From Burkholderiaceae bacterium (GTDB lineage Bacteria; Pseudomonadota; Gammaproteobacteria; Burkholderiales; Burkholderiaceae_C), in assembly GCA_024235995.1 (NCBI GenBank), contig JACKLI010000001.1, forward strand, positions 3,100,001 through 3,164,000: a stretch of DNA of 64,000 nt, written 5' to 3'. Shown here piece by piece: positions 25,058 through 34,369 of the stretch. The position numbers and the translations under genes are program-made. Under the pieces are notes generated by a model, which worked only from the letters and a program-made list of their open reading frames with translations, did no database searches and was not told where the DNA came from. Every line of letters begins with the position of its first letter. Positions within the stretch are counted from its first letter, which is position 1.

Positions 25058-26607
25058 GCAGCAAGCTCCCCATCAACCTGAGCGATCTGCTGCGCCAGCG
25101 CACGGTCGAGGGTGAGCGCATCGAATACAAGGCCGGGTGGAACCCGGACGCGATCATCCGCACGCTGTGCGCGTTCGCCAACGACTTCGAGAACCTGGGC
25201 GGTGGCTACGTGGTGATCGGGCAGGACTGCGATGCCGACGGCAGGCCCATCTTTCCGCCGGTAGGTCTGCCCGACAACCAGCTCGACAAGATCCAGCGCG
25301 AACTGCTGGCGCACTGCCAGTTGATACAGCCGCCGTATTTTCCGGTGTTGAGCCTGGAAGTGGTCGAGGGCCGCAACCTGATCGTGCTGCAAGCGCCGGG
25401 TGGACAAACGCGACCCTACAAAGCGCCGGAAGCGGTCACGACGAAGCACAAGGTCTGGAAGTACTTCATTCGCCGGTACAGCAGCACGGTCGAGGCCAAA
25501 GGCGACACCGAGAAGGAACTGCTGAGCCTGGCTGCCAAAGTGCCGTTCGACGACCGCTACAACCAGTTCGCGCGCGTCGATGATCTTGCCAAGCCTTTGA
25601 TGCAGGGTTTCCTGGAGGAAGTGGGCAGCGCGCTGGCGGCGGATGCGCCGGGGCTTTCCGTCGAGGCGCTGGGGCGGCAGATGAACGTTGCGGGCGGCCC
25701 TGCCGAATCGCCGTGGCCCAAGAACGTGGGCCTGCTGTTCTTCAACGAAACACCGGAGCGGTTCTTCCCCGGCGTGCAGATCGACGTGGTCTGGTTTCCC
25801 GAAGGCGCGGGCGGCGACCGTTTCGACGAGAAGATTTTCAAGGGGCCGTTGGCACGGATGACGCGCGAGGCGCTGGGCTACATCCAGCGCAACTACCTGC
25901 ACGAAACGGTCATCAAGCATCCCGACCGGGCCGAAGCCACGCGGGTCTGGAACTTCCCTTACGCCGCCATCGAAGAGGCCGTGGTCAACGCCGTGTATCA
26001 CCGTTCCTACGAGGAACGCGAACCCATCGAGGTGCGCATCAGCCATGACGAACTGACCGTTCTCAGCTTCCCCGGCCCGGATCGATCGATCCGGATGGAA
26101 GACCTGAAGGCGGGCCGCGCCGTCAGCCGCCGCTACCGCAACCGGCGCATCGGCGAGTTCCTGAAGGAACTGGAGATGACCGAGGGCCGATCCACAGGTA
26201 TCCCGAAAATCCTGAAGGAGATGGCAGCCAACGGCTCGCCCGCGCCGCTGTTCGAGACGGACGACGACCGGCTTTCGTTCGTGATCCGGCTGCCGTGCCA
26301 TCCGCTGTCCCTCGTCCCCACGGCTGGTGCAGGGGAAGTCACAGGGGAAGTCACAGGGGAAGTCACAGGGGAAGTCGAGCGCCTGCTGCGTGCCGTGGGC
26401 GGCGAGATGTCCCGGCAGCAAATTCAGTCCGCGCTCGGCCTCAAAGGCGAGGAGCACTTCCGGAAAGCCTATCTGAAACCGGCCTTGGCCACGCAGATGA
26501 TCGAAATGACCCTGCCCGACAAACCCAACAGCCGCCTGCAACGCTACCGCCTGACGGCCATCGGGCGACAGTGGCTGGAGGCGCATCCCGGCGGGGATTC
26601 GGCCTGA
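25054..26607 (+). CDS. AlbA_2/AAA-4-type ATP-binding protein with repeat linker
   Basis: This 517-residue protein starts at ATG 25054, overlapping the upstream stop. The N-terminus (ERIEYKAGWNPDAIIRTLCAFAN, then GGGYVVIGQD) is a Schlafen-AlbA_2 domain. A GHKL-like ATPase follows at about 305-395 (AAIEEAVVNAVYHRSY, EGRSTGIPKILKEM). A linker GEVTGEVTGEVTGEVE, encoded by a 12-bp tandem repeat, leads to a winged-helix end (MSRQQIQSALGLKGEEHFRKAYL). Such proteins are common in defence islands and next to RM genes. The precise role is unknown. It is the last gene of the operon. Confidence 0.8.
   Translation: MSSKLPINLSDLLRQRTVEGERIEYKAGWNPDAIIRTLCAFANDFENLGGGYVVIGQDCDADGRPIFPPVGLPDNQLDKIQRELLAHCQLIQPPYFPVLSLEVVEGRNLIVLQAPGGQTRPYKAPEAVTTKHKVWKYFIRRYSSTVEAKGDTEKELLSLAAKVPFDDRYNQFARVDDLAKPLMQGFLEEVGSALAADAPGLSVEALGRQMNVAGGPAESPWPKNVGLLFFNETPERFFPGVQIDVVWFPEGAGGDRFDEKIFKGPLARMTREALGYIQRNYLHETVIKHPDRAEATRVWNFPYAAIEEAVVNAVYHRSYEEREPIEVRISHDELTVLSFPGPDRSIRMEDLKAGRAVSRRYRNRRIGEFLKELEMTEGRSTGIPKILKEMAANGSPAPLFETDDDRLSFVIRLPCHPLSLVPTAGAGEVTGEVTGEVTGEVERLLRAVGGEMSRQQIQSALGLKGEEHFRKAYLKPALATQMIEMTLPDKPNSRLQRYRLTAIGRQWLEAHPGGDSA
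26332..26376 (+). repeat. 12-bp tandem repeat in AlbA ATPase gene
   Basis: GGGGAAGTCACA occurs three times in tandem (26332-26367) plus 9 bp of a fourth. It encodes GEVT repeats in the linker before the winged-helix domain. Unit length is a multiple of three, so copy changes alter linker length and not frame. Confidence 0.85.
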
Positions 26608-26667
26608 GCCACCCGCACTCCCTCGGCAGCCCGCTCCATTGCCATTTGATACAATGCGCGTCTATTT

Positions 26668-26730
26668 GGTGGCGGCGATGTCCGCCACCACCATTCAAAA
26701 AACCAACCGCTCCCGGTTGGTTTTTTTTTT
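26668..26730 (+). terminator. hairpin plus strong rho-independent terminator
   Basis: GGTGGCGG (26668-26675) pairs with CCGCCACC (26682-26689). A second stem AACCAACCG (26701-26709) pairs with CGGTTGGTT (26714-26722) and continues into ten T residues ending at 26730. It ends the defence operon and separates it from nth. TGATACAAT just upstream (about 26647) could be a -10 element, so a short RNA ending here is possible but unproven. Confidence 0.8.
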
Positions 26731-26775
26731 GCTGGCAAACAACGTAGGTTTTTGATGTCCGGAGGCTTCGCTGCC

Positions 26776-27414
<639 letters not shown>

Positions 27415-27510
27415 GGCTTGGCGGGGCGCCGCCCGCACACCCCTACCCCACGCCAGCCCGGTCAGGATAGCAGCGTCGTGCCAACCCACGGCCGGCACAG
27501 GTGTCGCCAC

Positions 27511-28977
27511 TCAGCTGGCGGCCGCGGCCTCGCCCCACGGCGCCTGCCAGCCGCCGCCCAGGGCCTGGATCAGCCCCACCGCCGCCTGCTGGCGCTGCAG
27601 CTGCAGCTGCAGCTCGCTGCGGCGCGCGCCCAGGGCGTTGGCCTGCGCGGTGACCACGTCGGTGTAGGCCGACAGCCCCGCCTGGTAGCTGTTCAGGATG
27701 CGCTGCTCGGCGCCGCGCGCGGCCAGCGCGGCCGCATGCGCATGCTCGATCTGCTTGGCCAGCGCGGCCATGGCGGTCAGCTGGTTTTCGACCTGGCCCA
27801 GGGCCGTCAGCACGCTTTGCCGGTAGCTGGCCGTGGCCGCCCGATGCGCGGCGCGCGCCTGCTCCACCGCGGCGTCGCGCGCGCCGGCGTCGAACAAGGT
27901 CTGCGCCAGCGCCGCGCCCAGCGACCAGGCCAGCGTGGGCGCCGAGGCCAGCGTGGCCAGGCTGCCGGCCTTGCCGCCCAGGCCCGCCGAGAGGTTGAGG
28001 CTGGGAAAGTAGGCCGCGCGCGCGGCGCCGATGCTGGCGTTGGCGGCGGCCACCGCGCGCTCGCTGGACGCCACGTCGGGGCGGCGCAGCAGTAGCTCCG
28101 AAGGCATGTCCAGCGGCAAGGCCGGCACAGTGGCCTGCCAGGGCGCGGGCGCCAGCGTGAACTGCGCCGGCGGCTGGCCGATCAGCAGGGCGATGGCCTG
28201 CTCGGTGGTGTCGCGGCTGGCCTGCAGCGCGGCGCGGCTGCCCAGCGTGTTCTCCAGCGTGCTTTGCGCCTGCAGCAGGTCGGTGTGCGCCGCCACGCCG
28301 GCCTGGTAGCGGTTTTGCGTGATGCCGACGGCACGCCGGTAGCCGGTGATGATCTCGTCCAGCAGCTGCAGCTCGACGTCGGCCTCGCGCACACGAAAGT
28401 AGGCGCTGGCCAGGCTGCCCTGCGCGGCCAGGCGCGCGGCCGCCAGGTCGGCCTGGCTGGCCTGCACGCGCGCGCCCTGCGCCTGCACGCCCGCCGCCAG
28501 CCGGCCCCACAGGTCGGGCGCCCAGCTGGCCGTCAGCCCCAGCGTCGCCGAGCCGCCCGCCGGATCGCCGCTGCGCTGCGCCCCCAGCTGCGCGCCCAGC
28601 GTGGGGGCCCATTGCGCTTCGGCCTGGCGCAGCAGCGCCTGCGCCTGCGCCACGTTGGCCATGGCCTGCGCCAGGTTCTGGTTGCCCACTTCGACACGCT
28701 GCATCAGCGCATCGAGCGGCGCGTCGGCAAACAAGGCCCACCACCGCCCCGCCTGCCAGGCCGCGGGTGCGTCGGCGGTGCTGATCCAGCCGGGCGGCGG
28801 CGCGCTCTTCCAGCCCGTGGGCAGCGGGGTGCCGGGCGCCGGCTCGGGCGCCGGGGCGGCGCAGGCGGCCAGCAGCACGCTCAGCGTGAGTGCAAGCGCG
28901 AGCGGCGCGCGTCCAAAACGAGGTGGCTGGGTGCGGGCGAAAGGCATGGCGGATGGGAGCGAATCGGCAGTTGTCAT
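27511..28977 (-). CDS. outer-membrane factor lipoprotein of RND efflux system (OpmB/NodT type)
   Basis: About 488 residues from ATG 28977, which overlaps the upstream stop as TAATG; ATG 28947 is an alternative. The signal peptide ends in a lipobox (LSVLLAACAAP). Two repeated OEP halves are seen, with typical motifs SWAPDLWGRLAAG, QAGVAAHTDLLQAQSTLEN, LLRRPDVASSERAVAAAN and QAGLSAYTDVVTAQ. It should form the TolC-like exit duct for the MuxABC/MdtABC-type pumps encoded on the same strand at 30284-38953. The ion-channel gene lies between it and the pumps. Confidence 0.9.
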   Translation of the reverse strand: MTTADSLPSAMPFARTQPPRFGRAPLALALTLSVLLAACAAPAPEPAPGTPLPTGWKSAPPPGWISTADAPAAWQAGRWWALFADAPLDALMQRVEVGNQNLAQAMANVAQAQALLRQAEAQWAPTLGAQLGAQRSGDPAGGSATLGLTASWAPDLWGRLAAGVQAQGARVQASQADLAAARLAAQGSLASAYFRVREADVELQLLDEIITGYRRAVGITQNRYQAGVAAHTDLLQAQSTLENTLGSRAALQASRDTTEQAIALLIGQPPAQFTLAPAPWQATVPALPLDMPSELLLRRPDVASSERAVAAANASIGAARAAYFPSLNLSAGLGGKAGSLATLASAPTLAWSLGAALAQTLFDAGARDAAVEQARAAHRAATASYRQSVLTALGQVENQLTAMAALAKQIEHAHAAALAARGAEQRILNSYQAGLSAYTDVVTAQANALGARRSELQLQLQRQQAAVGLIQALGGGWQAPWGEAAAAS

Positions 28978-29741
28978 TATGGTGGCGGCGGATCGGACGG
29001 CCTGCGCGCGCGCCGCCCGCCCTGCGCCAGGTGCAGGCCGATCAGCCGCGCCACCAGGGTGGCTGGAAACAGCTGCCCGATGACCGCCTCGAAATTGGCC
29101 AGGCCGCGCGCCAGCGGATGCAGCGGCGTCAGGTCGCCCCAGCCGGTGGAGGTGATGGTGCTGAGGCTGAAATAGGTCAGCTCGGCCGCGCGCTTGTCGG
29201 GCATGCCCACCGCCGACAGCGCCGACAGCCCGCTGATCGCGCCGGGCTGCAGCAGCACCATCAGCTCGTAGACGTTGGCGAACAGCGCCGCCAGGTTCAG
29301 GTAGATCAGGATGGCGCCCAGCACCCGGTCGGCGCCCACCCGGCCGGGCCCGAAGACGTAGCGCGCCACCAGCACCGTCACCGTGGCGTTGAACAGCGCG
29401 ACCGTCCAGGTCAGCCATTCGTGCTGGTGCACCAGGGCGTGATGGCCATGGGCGTGGCGCGCCAGCGCCGGAATGCCGACGATGGCGACCAGGCCCGCCA
29501 CCAGCAGCGCGCGCACCCAGCGGTTGCGCGTGAACACGCGGACGCACACGCCGGCGAAGGCCAGGCGACACACGTCGGCCAGCACCAGGCCCGAGACCCG
29601 GAACGATGACAGCGGCACGGCCACGAACAGCGTGAACGTCTGCGCCAGCAACAGCAGCAGCAGGCTGCGCCAGGTGACGGCACGCCAGGGCCGTGCCGGG
29701 CGCGGGCCGGGCGCGGCCACCAAGGAAGTACGGAACGACAT
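28977..29741 (-). CDS. ion-channel (two-TM pore) membrane protein
   Basis: This 254-residue protein starts at ATG 29741 without a clear ribosome site. It has five or six hydrophobic segments, including SLLLLLLAQTFTLFVAVPL, LVLADVCRLAFAGVCV and VLGAILIYLNLAALFANVY. The pore region reads YFSLSTITSTGWGDLTP, placing STGWGD where potassium channels have TVGYGD. It resembles the Ion_trans_2 family. Its stop overlaps the start of the efflux outer-membrane factor, so the two are translationally coupled. Ion selectivity cannot be deduced. Confidence 0.8.
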   Translation of the reverse strand: MSFRTSLVAAPGPRPARPWRAVTWRSLLLLLLAQTFTLFVAVPLSSFRVSGLVLADVCRLAFAGVCVRVFTRNRWVRALLVAGLVAIVGIPALARHAHGHHALVHQHEWLTWTVALFNATVTVLVARYVFGPGRVGADRVLGAILIYLNLAALFANVYELMVLLQPGAISGLSALSAVGMPDKRAAELTYFSLSTITSTGWGDLTPLHPLARGLANFEAVIGQLFPATLVARLIGLHLAQGGRRARRPSDPPPP

Positions 29742-29929
29742 GACGGGAGGACGGTCTGGCTCGCCGCGGCGCAGCGCGCCGATGGAGCAGGCCCAAGCAT
29801 GGACACACGGATTCAACGATCCCCGTCGGGCGCGCAAAGTTTCGTAAAGCGCGTCGGCGCTGCGCGCGACGGCCCCGTTGGGTCAGCATGGGCCCGCCTT
29901 CGCGGACCCGATTGCGTCAGGAGCGCTTC

Positions 29930-30283
29930 ATGCCCGCTTTCCATTCGTCCTTGTCCCGTTCCACCCTGCGCTGGGGAGCGGCCCTGCTGGCCGCCGGCGC
30001 CCTGCTCGGCGGCTGCGCCGTGGTGCCGGCGCCGGTGGCGGTGGCCGACGGCGACGTCTACGCCACGGTGGCGCCGCCGCCCCCGCCATACGAGGTGGTG
30101 CCGGCTGTCCCCTACGTCGGCGCGGTGTGGATCGGCGGCTACTGGAATTGGTACGGCGGGCGCCACGTGTGGGTGCCCGGCCGCTACGTGCGACCGCGGC
30201 CCGGCTACCACTGGGAACCGCATCATTGGGAGCATGGCCCGCGCGGCGGCTGGGCGTTGCGCGGCGGCCACTGGGTGCGGTAA
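29930..30283 (+). CDS. YXWGXW-repeat lipoprotein
   Basis: This 117-residue protein starts at ATG 29930 with AGGAG 7 bp upstream. A lipoprotein signal peptide ends in LLGGC (Cys about 29). The mature part has aromatic tandem motifs (IGGYWNWYGGRHVWVPGRYV, YHWEPHHWEHGPRGGWALRGGHW), typical of the YXWGXW family. It is probably an outer-membrane-anchored surface or envelope protein of unknown role. It is convergent with the RND gene, with adjacent ends, and faces opposite to the efflux operon. Confidence 0.85.
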   Translation: MPAFHSSLSRSTLRWGAALLAAGALLGGCAVVPAPVAVADGDVYATVAPPPPPYEVVPAVPYVGAVWIGGYWNWYGGRHVWVPGRYVRPRPGYHWEPHHWEHGPRGGWALRGGHWVR

Positions 30284-33200
30284 TCAGCCCATCGCCGCGT
30301 GCGCCAGCCCAGCCTCGCCGGCGCGGCGGCGGCGCAGCTTGTCCAGCAGCACGTAGACCACCGGCGTGGTCAGCAGCGTGAGCAGCTGGCTGGCGATCAG
30401 GCCGCCGACGATGGTCACGCCCAGCGGCTGGCGCAGCTCGGCGCCCTGGCCAAAGCCGATGGCCAGCGGCAGCGCGCCCAGGCCGGCGGCCAGCGTGGTC
30501 ATCAGGATGGGGCGAAAGCGCAGCAGGCAGGCCTCGCGCACGGCCTGCACCGCCGTCAGACCGCGCGCGCGCTCGGCCTCGAGCGCGAAATCGATGATCA
30601 GGATGGCGTTCTTCTTGACGATGCCGATCAGCAGGAACACCCCGATCAGCGCCATCAGCGAAAACTCCATCTTGAGCAAAAGCAGCGCCAGCACCGCGCC
30701 AAAGCCCGCACTGGGCAGCGTGGTGAGCACGGTGACGGGGTGGATCAGGCTCTCGTACAGCATGCCCAGCACGATGTAGATGACCACGATGGCCGCCAGG
30801 ATCAGCAGGCCCTGCTGCGACTGGGTTTGCTGCGCCGCGGCGGCCGCGCCCGAAAAATCACCGCGCACGTTGTTGGGCATGCCGATGGCGCCCACCGCGT
30901 CCAGCACGGCCTGGCGCCCCTGCTCGATCGACACGCCGTCGCCCAGGTTGAACGACAGCGTGGCCGACAACTCGCCGCCGTCGTGATAGACCGCCGTGGG
31001 CACGGCGCGCTCGCTGACCGTGGCAAAGGCCGACAGCGGCACCATGGCGCTGGGGCTGATGGAGATGGGCTGGCCGGTGGAGCCGCTGCGCAGGGCCGGG
31101 TTGGCCGAGCTGCCCCCGGTGCTGGCCGCGGCCTTGCGGTTGGCCGCCGGCACCTGCACGTCGGCCAGCGCCAGCGGCGAGCGCGCGTGGCGCGGCGCCC
31201 ACTCCATCACCACGGTGTACTGGTTCAGGTCGGTGTAGACGTTGGCGACCTGGCGCTGGCCGAAGGCGTTGTACAGCGCCGCGTCGATGGTGGCCAGCGA
31301 CACGCCCAGGCTGGCGGCCTTGCTGCGGTCGACCTGGACGAAGCTCTCCACCCCGTTGTCGCTCTGGTCGTCGTCGATGTCGGTCACGCGCTCGTCCTGC
31401 CGCAGTTGCGCCGCCAGCTTGAGCGTCCAGGTCTTCAGGTCGGCCGCGTTGTCGCCCTTGAGCGTGTACTGGTAGGCGCTGTTGCTGCTGCGCCCGCCGA
31501 TGCGCAGCTCCTGCACCGGGCTGAGGAACACGCGCAGCCCGGTGATGCGCCCCAGCTGCGGGCGCAGGCGGTTGATGACGGCACGGGTCTTCTCGCCTGC
31601 CGGCCGATCCTTGGCGGGCTTGAGCGCCGCCGACAGAAAGCCCCCGCCCGAGGTGCGCCCGCCGGCAAACGCCACCACCGTGCCCACCGACGGGTCGGCG
31701 CGGATGATGTCCACCGCCTGCTGCAGCTTGTCAGCCATCGCCGTGGATGAAATGCTCTGGTCGGCGCGCAGGCCGCCGATCAGCAGGCCGTTGTCCTGGT
31801 CCGGGAAAAAGCCCTTGGTGATGGCCGAAAACAGATAGCCGTTCAGGCCGATCACCACCAGCAGCACCCCAATCACCAGCCAGGGCGAGGCCAGGGCCCA
31901 GTCCAGCGAATGGGTGTAGGCGCGCACCATCTGCCGCTCGCCCCCGCGCAGCCAGCCGCCCATGCGCGCACGCAGGCGGCCGGCCAGGCTGCGCCGCGGC
32001 GCCGTGGCGGGCATGCCGGATTCGAGCCCGCCCTTGGGCAGCAGCAGCGCGCACAGCATGGGCGTGGTGGTGAGCGAAATCACCAGCGAAATCATCACCG
32101 CGGCCGAGAGCGTGACCGCAAACTCGCGAAACAACCGCCCCGGCTGGCCGCCCATGAACAAAAGCGGGATGAACACCGCGATCAGCGACACGCTGATGGT
32201 CAGCACCGTGAAGCCCACCTCCTTGGCGCCCTCCAGCGCGGCACGCCTGCGCGGGCGGCCCATCTCGAGGTGGCGCGAGATGTTCTCGAGTACCACGATG
32301 GCGTCGTCCACCACGAAGCCGGTGGCCACGGTGAGCGCCATCAAAGTCAGGTTGTTGAGCGAAAAGCCCAACGCGAACATCACGCCGAAGGTGCCCAGCA
32401 GCGACACCACCGTGGCCACCGCCGGGATCAGCGCCGCGCGCAGGTTGCGCAAGAACAGGCCCACCACGGCCACCACCAGCAGCACAGCGATCACCAGCGT
32501 GATCTCGACCTCGCGCACCGAGGAGCGCACCGAGCCGGTGCGGTCGATGGCGACCTGAAGCTCGATGTCGGGCGGCAGTTGCTCGCGCAGTTGCGGCAGC
32601 AAATCGTTGATGGCGTCGGCGGTTTCGATCAGGTTGGCGTCGGGCTGCTGCGTGATGTTGACCACGATGGCCGGCTGGCCGTTGAACATGCCGCGCGTGC
32701 GCGTGTCCTGCACGCCGTCGGTCACGCGCGCCACCTGCGACAGGCGCACCTCGGCGCCGTTGCGCATGCCGATGATCAGGTCGCGGTAGTCGGCGGCGCG
32801 CAGGCGCGGCGCGGGCGTCAGCACCTGCAGGGCGCGGCCATCGGCGGCGTCGCCCAGCTCCACCACGCCCTTGGGCCGCAGCGCGCTGCTGGCCTGCAGC
32901 GCGGCGCGCACGTCGTCGCCGCTGATGCCCAGGTTGGACAGCGCAAACGGGTCCAGCTCCACCCGCACGGCAGGCTGCGAGCCGCCGCCCAGCGTGACGT
33001 CGCCCACGCCCGGCACCTGCAGCAGGCGCTGGTTGAGGATGTTGTTGACGGCGTCGTAGATCTGCCCCGGGGTGCGGGTCTTGGACGTGAGCGCCAGGAT
33101 CAGGAAGGGCTGCGCCGCCGGGTTGGCCTTGCGGTAGGTGGGGTTGGTGCGCAGGTTGGCCGGCATGTCGATGCGGGCGGCGTTGATGGCGGCCTGCACG

Positions 33201-33520
33201 TCGCGCGCGGCGCTGTCGATGTTGCGGCCCAGGTCGAACTGCAGCACCACGCGCGAGGAGCCGGTGCTGGAGCTGCTGGTCATCTCGTTGACGCCGGCGA
33301 TGGTGCCCAGCGTGCGCTCCAGCGGCGTGGCCACGGTGCGCGCCATGTCGGCCGAGCTGGCGCCGGCCATGTTGGCACTGACGAAGATGACCGGAAAGTC
33401 CACCGCCGGCAGACGCGCCACCGGCAGCGCGAAAAACGCCGCGATGCCGGCCAGCGCCAGGCCGAGCGTGAGCAGCACGGTGGCGATAGGGCGCTGGATG
33501 AAGGGGCGCGAGAGGTTCAC
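30284..33520 (-). CDS. RND efflux permease (MdtC/MuxC-like)
   Basis: This 1078-residue inner-membrane pump has 12 transmembrane segments expected in RND proteins. The start MNLSRPFIQRPIATVLLTLGL is standard, GFVVDDAIVVLENISRH holds the TM4 aspartates of the proton relay, and GFFPDQDNGLLIG starts the second periplasmic half. It is the second of two paralogous pumps, as in MuxB-MuxC or MdtB-MdtC heteromers. Between it and the first pump lies an 807-bp palindromic element, which may affect co-transcription. Confidence 0.93.
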   Translation of the reverse strand: MNLSRPFIQRPIATVLLTLGLALAGIAAFFALPVARLPAVDFPVIFVSANMAGASSADMARTVATPLERTLGTIAGVNEMTSSSSTGSSRVVLQFDLGRNIDSAARDVQAAINAARIDMPANLRTNPTYRKANPAAQPFLILALTSKTRTPGQIYDAVNNILNQRLLQVPGVGDVTLGGGSQPAVRVELDPFALSNLGISGDDVRAALQASSALRPKGVVELGDAADGRALQVLTPAPRLRAADYRDLIIGMRNGAEVRLSQVARVTDGVQDTRTRGMFNGQPAIVVNITQQPDANLIETADAINDLLPQLREQLPPDIELQVAIDRTGSVRSSVREVEITLVIAVLLVVAVVGLFLRNLRAALIPAVATVVSLLGTFGVMFALGFSLNNLTLMALTVATGFVVDDAIVVLENISRHLEMGRPRRRAALEGAKEVGFTVLTISVSLIAVFIPLLFMGGQPGRLFREFAVTLSAAVMISLVISLTTTPMLCALLLPKGGLESGMPATAPRRSLAGRLRARMGGWLRGGERQMVRAYTHSLDWALASPWLVIGVLLVVIGLNGYLFSAITKGFFPDQDNGLLIGGLRADQSISSTAMADKLQQAVDIIRADPSVGTVVAFAGGRTSGGGFLSAALKPAKDRPAGEKTRAVINRLRPQLGRITGLRVFLSPVQELRIGGRSSNSAYQYTLKGDNAADLKTWTLKLAAQLRQDERVTDIDDDQSDNGVESFVQVDRSKAASLGVSLATIDAALYNAFGQRQVANVYTDLNQYTVVMEWAPRHARSPLALADVQVPAANRKAAASTGGSSANPALRSGSTGQPISISPSAMVPLSAFATVSERAVPTAVYHDGGELSATLSFNLGDGVSIEQGRQAVLDAVGAIGMPNNVRGDFSGAAAAAQQTQSQQGLLILAAIVVIYIVLGMLYESLIHPVTVLTTLPSAGFGAVLALLLLKMEFSLMALIGVFLLIGIVKKNAILIIDFALEAERARGLTAVQAVREACLLRFRPILMTTLAAGLGALPLAIGFGQGAELRQPLGVTIVGGLIASQLLTLLTTPVVYVLLDKLRRRRAGEAGLAHAAMG

Positions 33521-33547
33521 TTCACACCCTCGTCGCTTTGGGTTTTA

Positions 33548-34354
33548 CTCCCTCGCCCCTCTGGGGAGAGGGCTGGGGTGAGGGGCTGGGCGTTGGACGG
33601 GTTGTTGGCGATTGCTTCGTCGTTGACGCTACAAGCTTCCGCTGGCCGGGATGTGCGCCCGGCAGCGCACCTTCTTTTCTTTGCGTCGCCAAAGAAAAGA
33701 AGGCAAAAGAAAGGCGACCCCACTGGCCGTGTCCCTCCGCTTCGCTGCGGGCAGCCTGCGATGCTCGGTCATGGGGCGGTGCTGCGGAACTCGCTGCGCG
33801 CTGGCGCGCTTCGCTCAGACAACCGCAGCAAGTCAGAGCACGAAGCATGGGCATGCTGCGCTGCCCATGCCCGCCCCACGCCCTGCGCTTCTCGGCACGG
33901 CCAGAGGGGTGGATAAATCCAATCCGGGCCATCGCTGCGCTCGGCCTGGAATGGGGCCGAGCACAGCGATGGCCCGTATGGTTTTCAACCCCCTGTGGCT
34001 GCGCCTGTGGCGCAGCGTTTGCGGGGTGGCGCGTGCACCGCAGGATGCACGCGTTCGTGCTCTGACTCGCGGGGGTTGTTTGAGCGAAGCGCCTTGGCGC
34101 GCAGCGAGTTCCACCGCGCACCCCGCAAACGCTGTGACGCAGGTCTGCCCCGAAGCGCAGCGCAGGGGTCGCAGACTTGGGGTCGCCTTTTCTTTGCCTA
34201 CTTTCTTTTGGCGACGCAAAAGAAAGTAGGTGCGCCGCCGGGCGCACATCCCGGCCAGCCGATGCATCCAGAGTCAGCAGCGAAGCAAACAACAGCGACC
34301 CATCCAACGCCGCAAGCCCCTCACCCCAACCCTCTCCCCAAAGGGGCGAGGGAG
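33548..34354. repeat. 807-bp quasi-palindromic element, copy A
   Basis: The outer ends CTCCCTCGCCCCT (33548-) and its inverse ending at 34354 mark a near-symmetric element centred at about 33,951. Matching pairs run through the whole length: GGCCGGGATGTGCGCCCGGC, the ACTTTCTTTT/GCGTCGCC block, GGAACTCGCTGCGCGC, TCAGAGCACGAA, and a central CGGGCCATCGCTG...CAGCGATGGCCCG. Both strands give mirror-image ORFs with no start signals. No transposase is encoded. It sits between two RND genes of one operon. A related copy lies at 55780-56614. Confidence 0.9.
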
Positions 34355-34369
34355 CAAAGCCAGGCCCGA

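Noticed and set aside
28977..29889. Long minus-strand frame continuing upstream of the outer-membrane factor into the channel gene
   Set aside because: The outer-membrane factor has its own signal peptide and start overlapping the channel stop; the upstream part is the wrong frame of the channel gene.
33651..34229. Mirrored frames such as MCARQRTFF... inside palindrome A and similar ones in copy B
   Set aside because: They occur on both strands because the DNA is palindromic; no start signals and no conserved domain.
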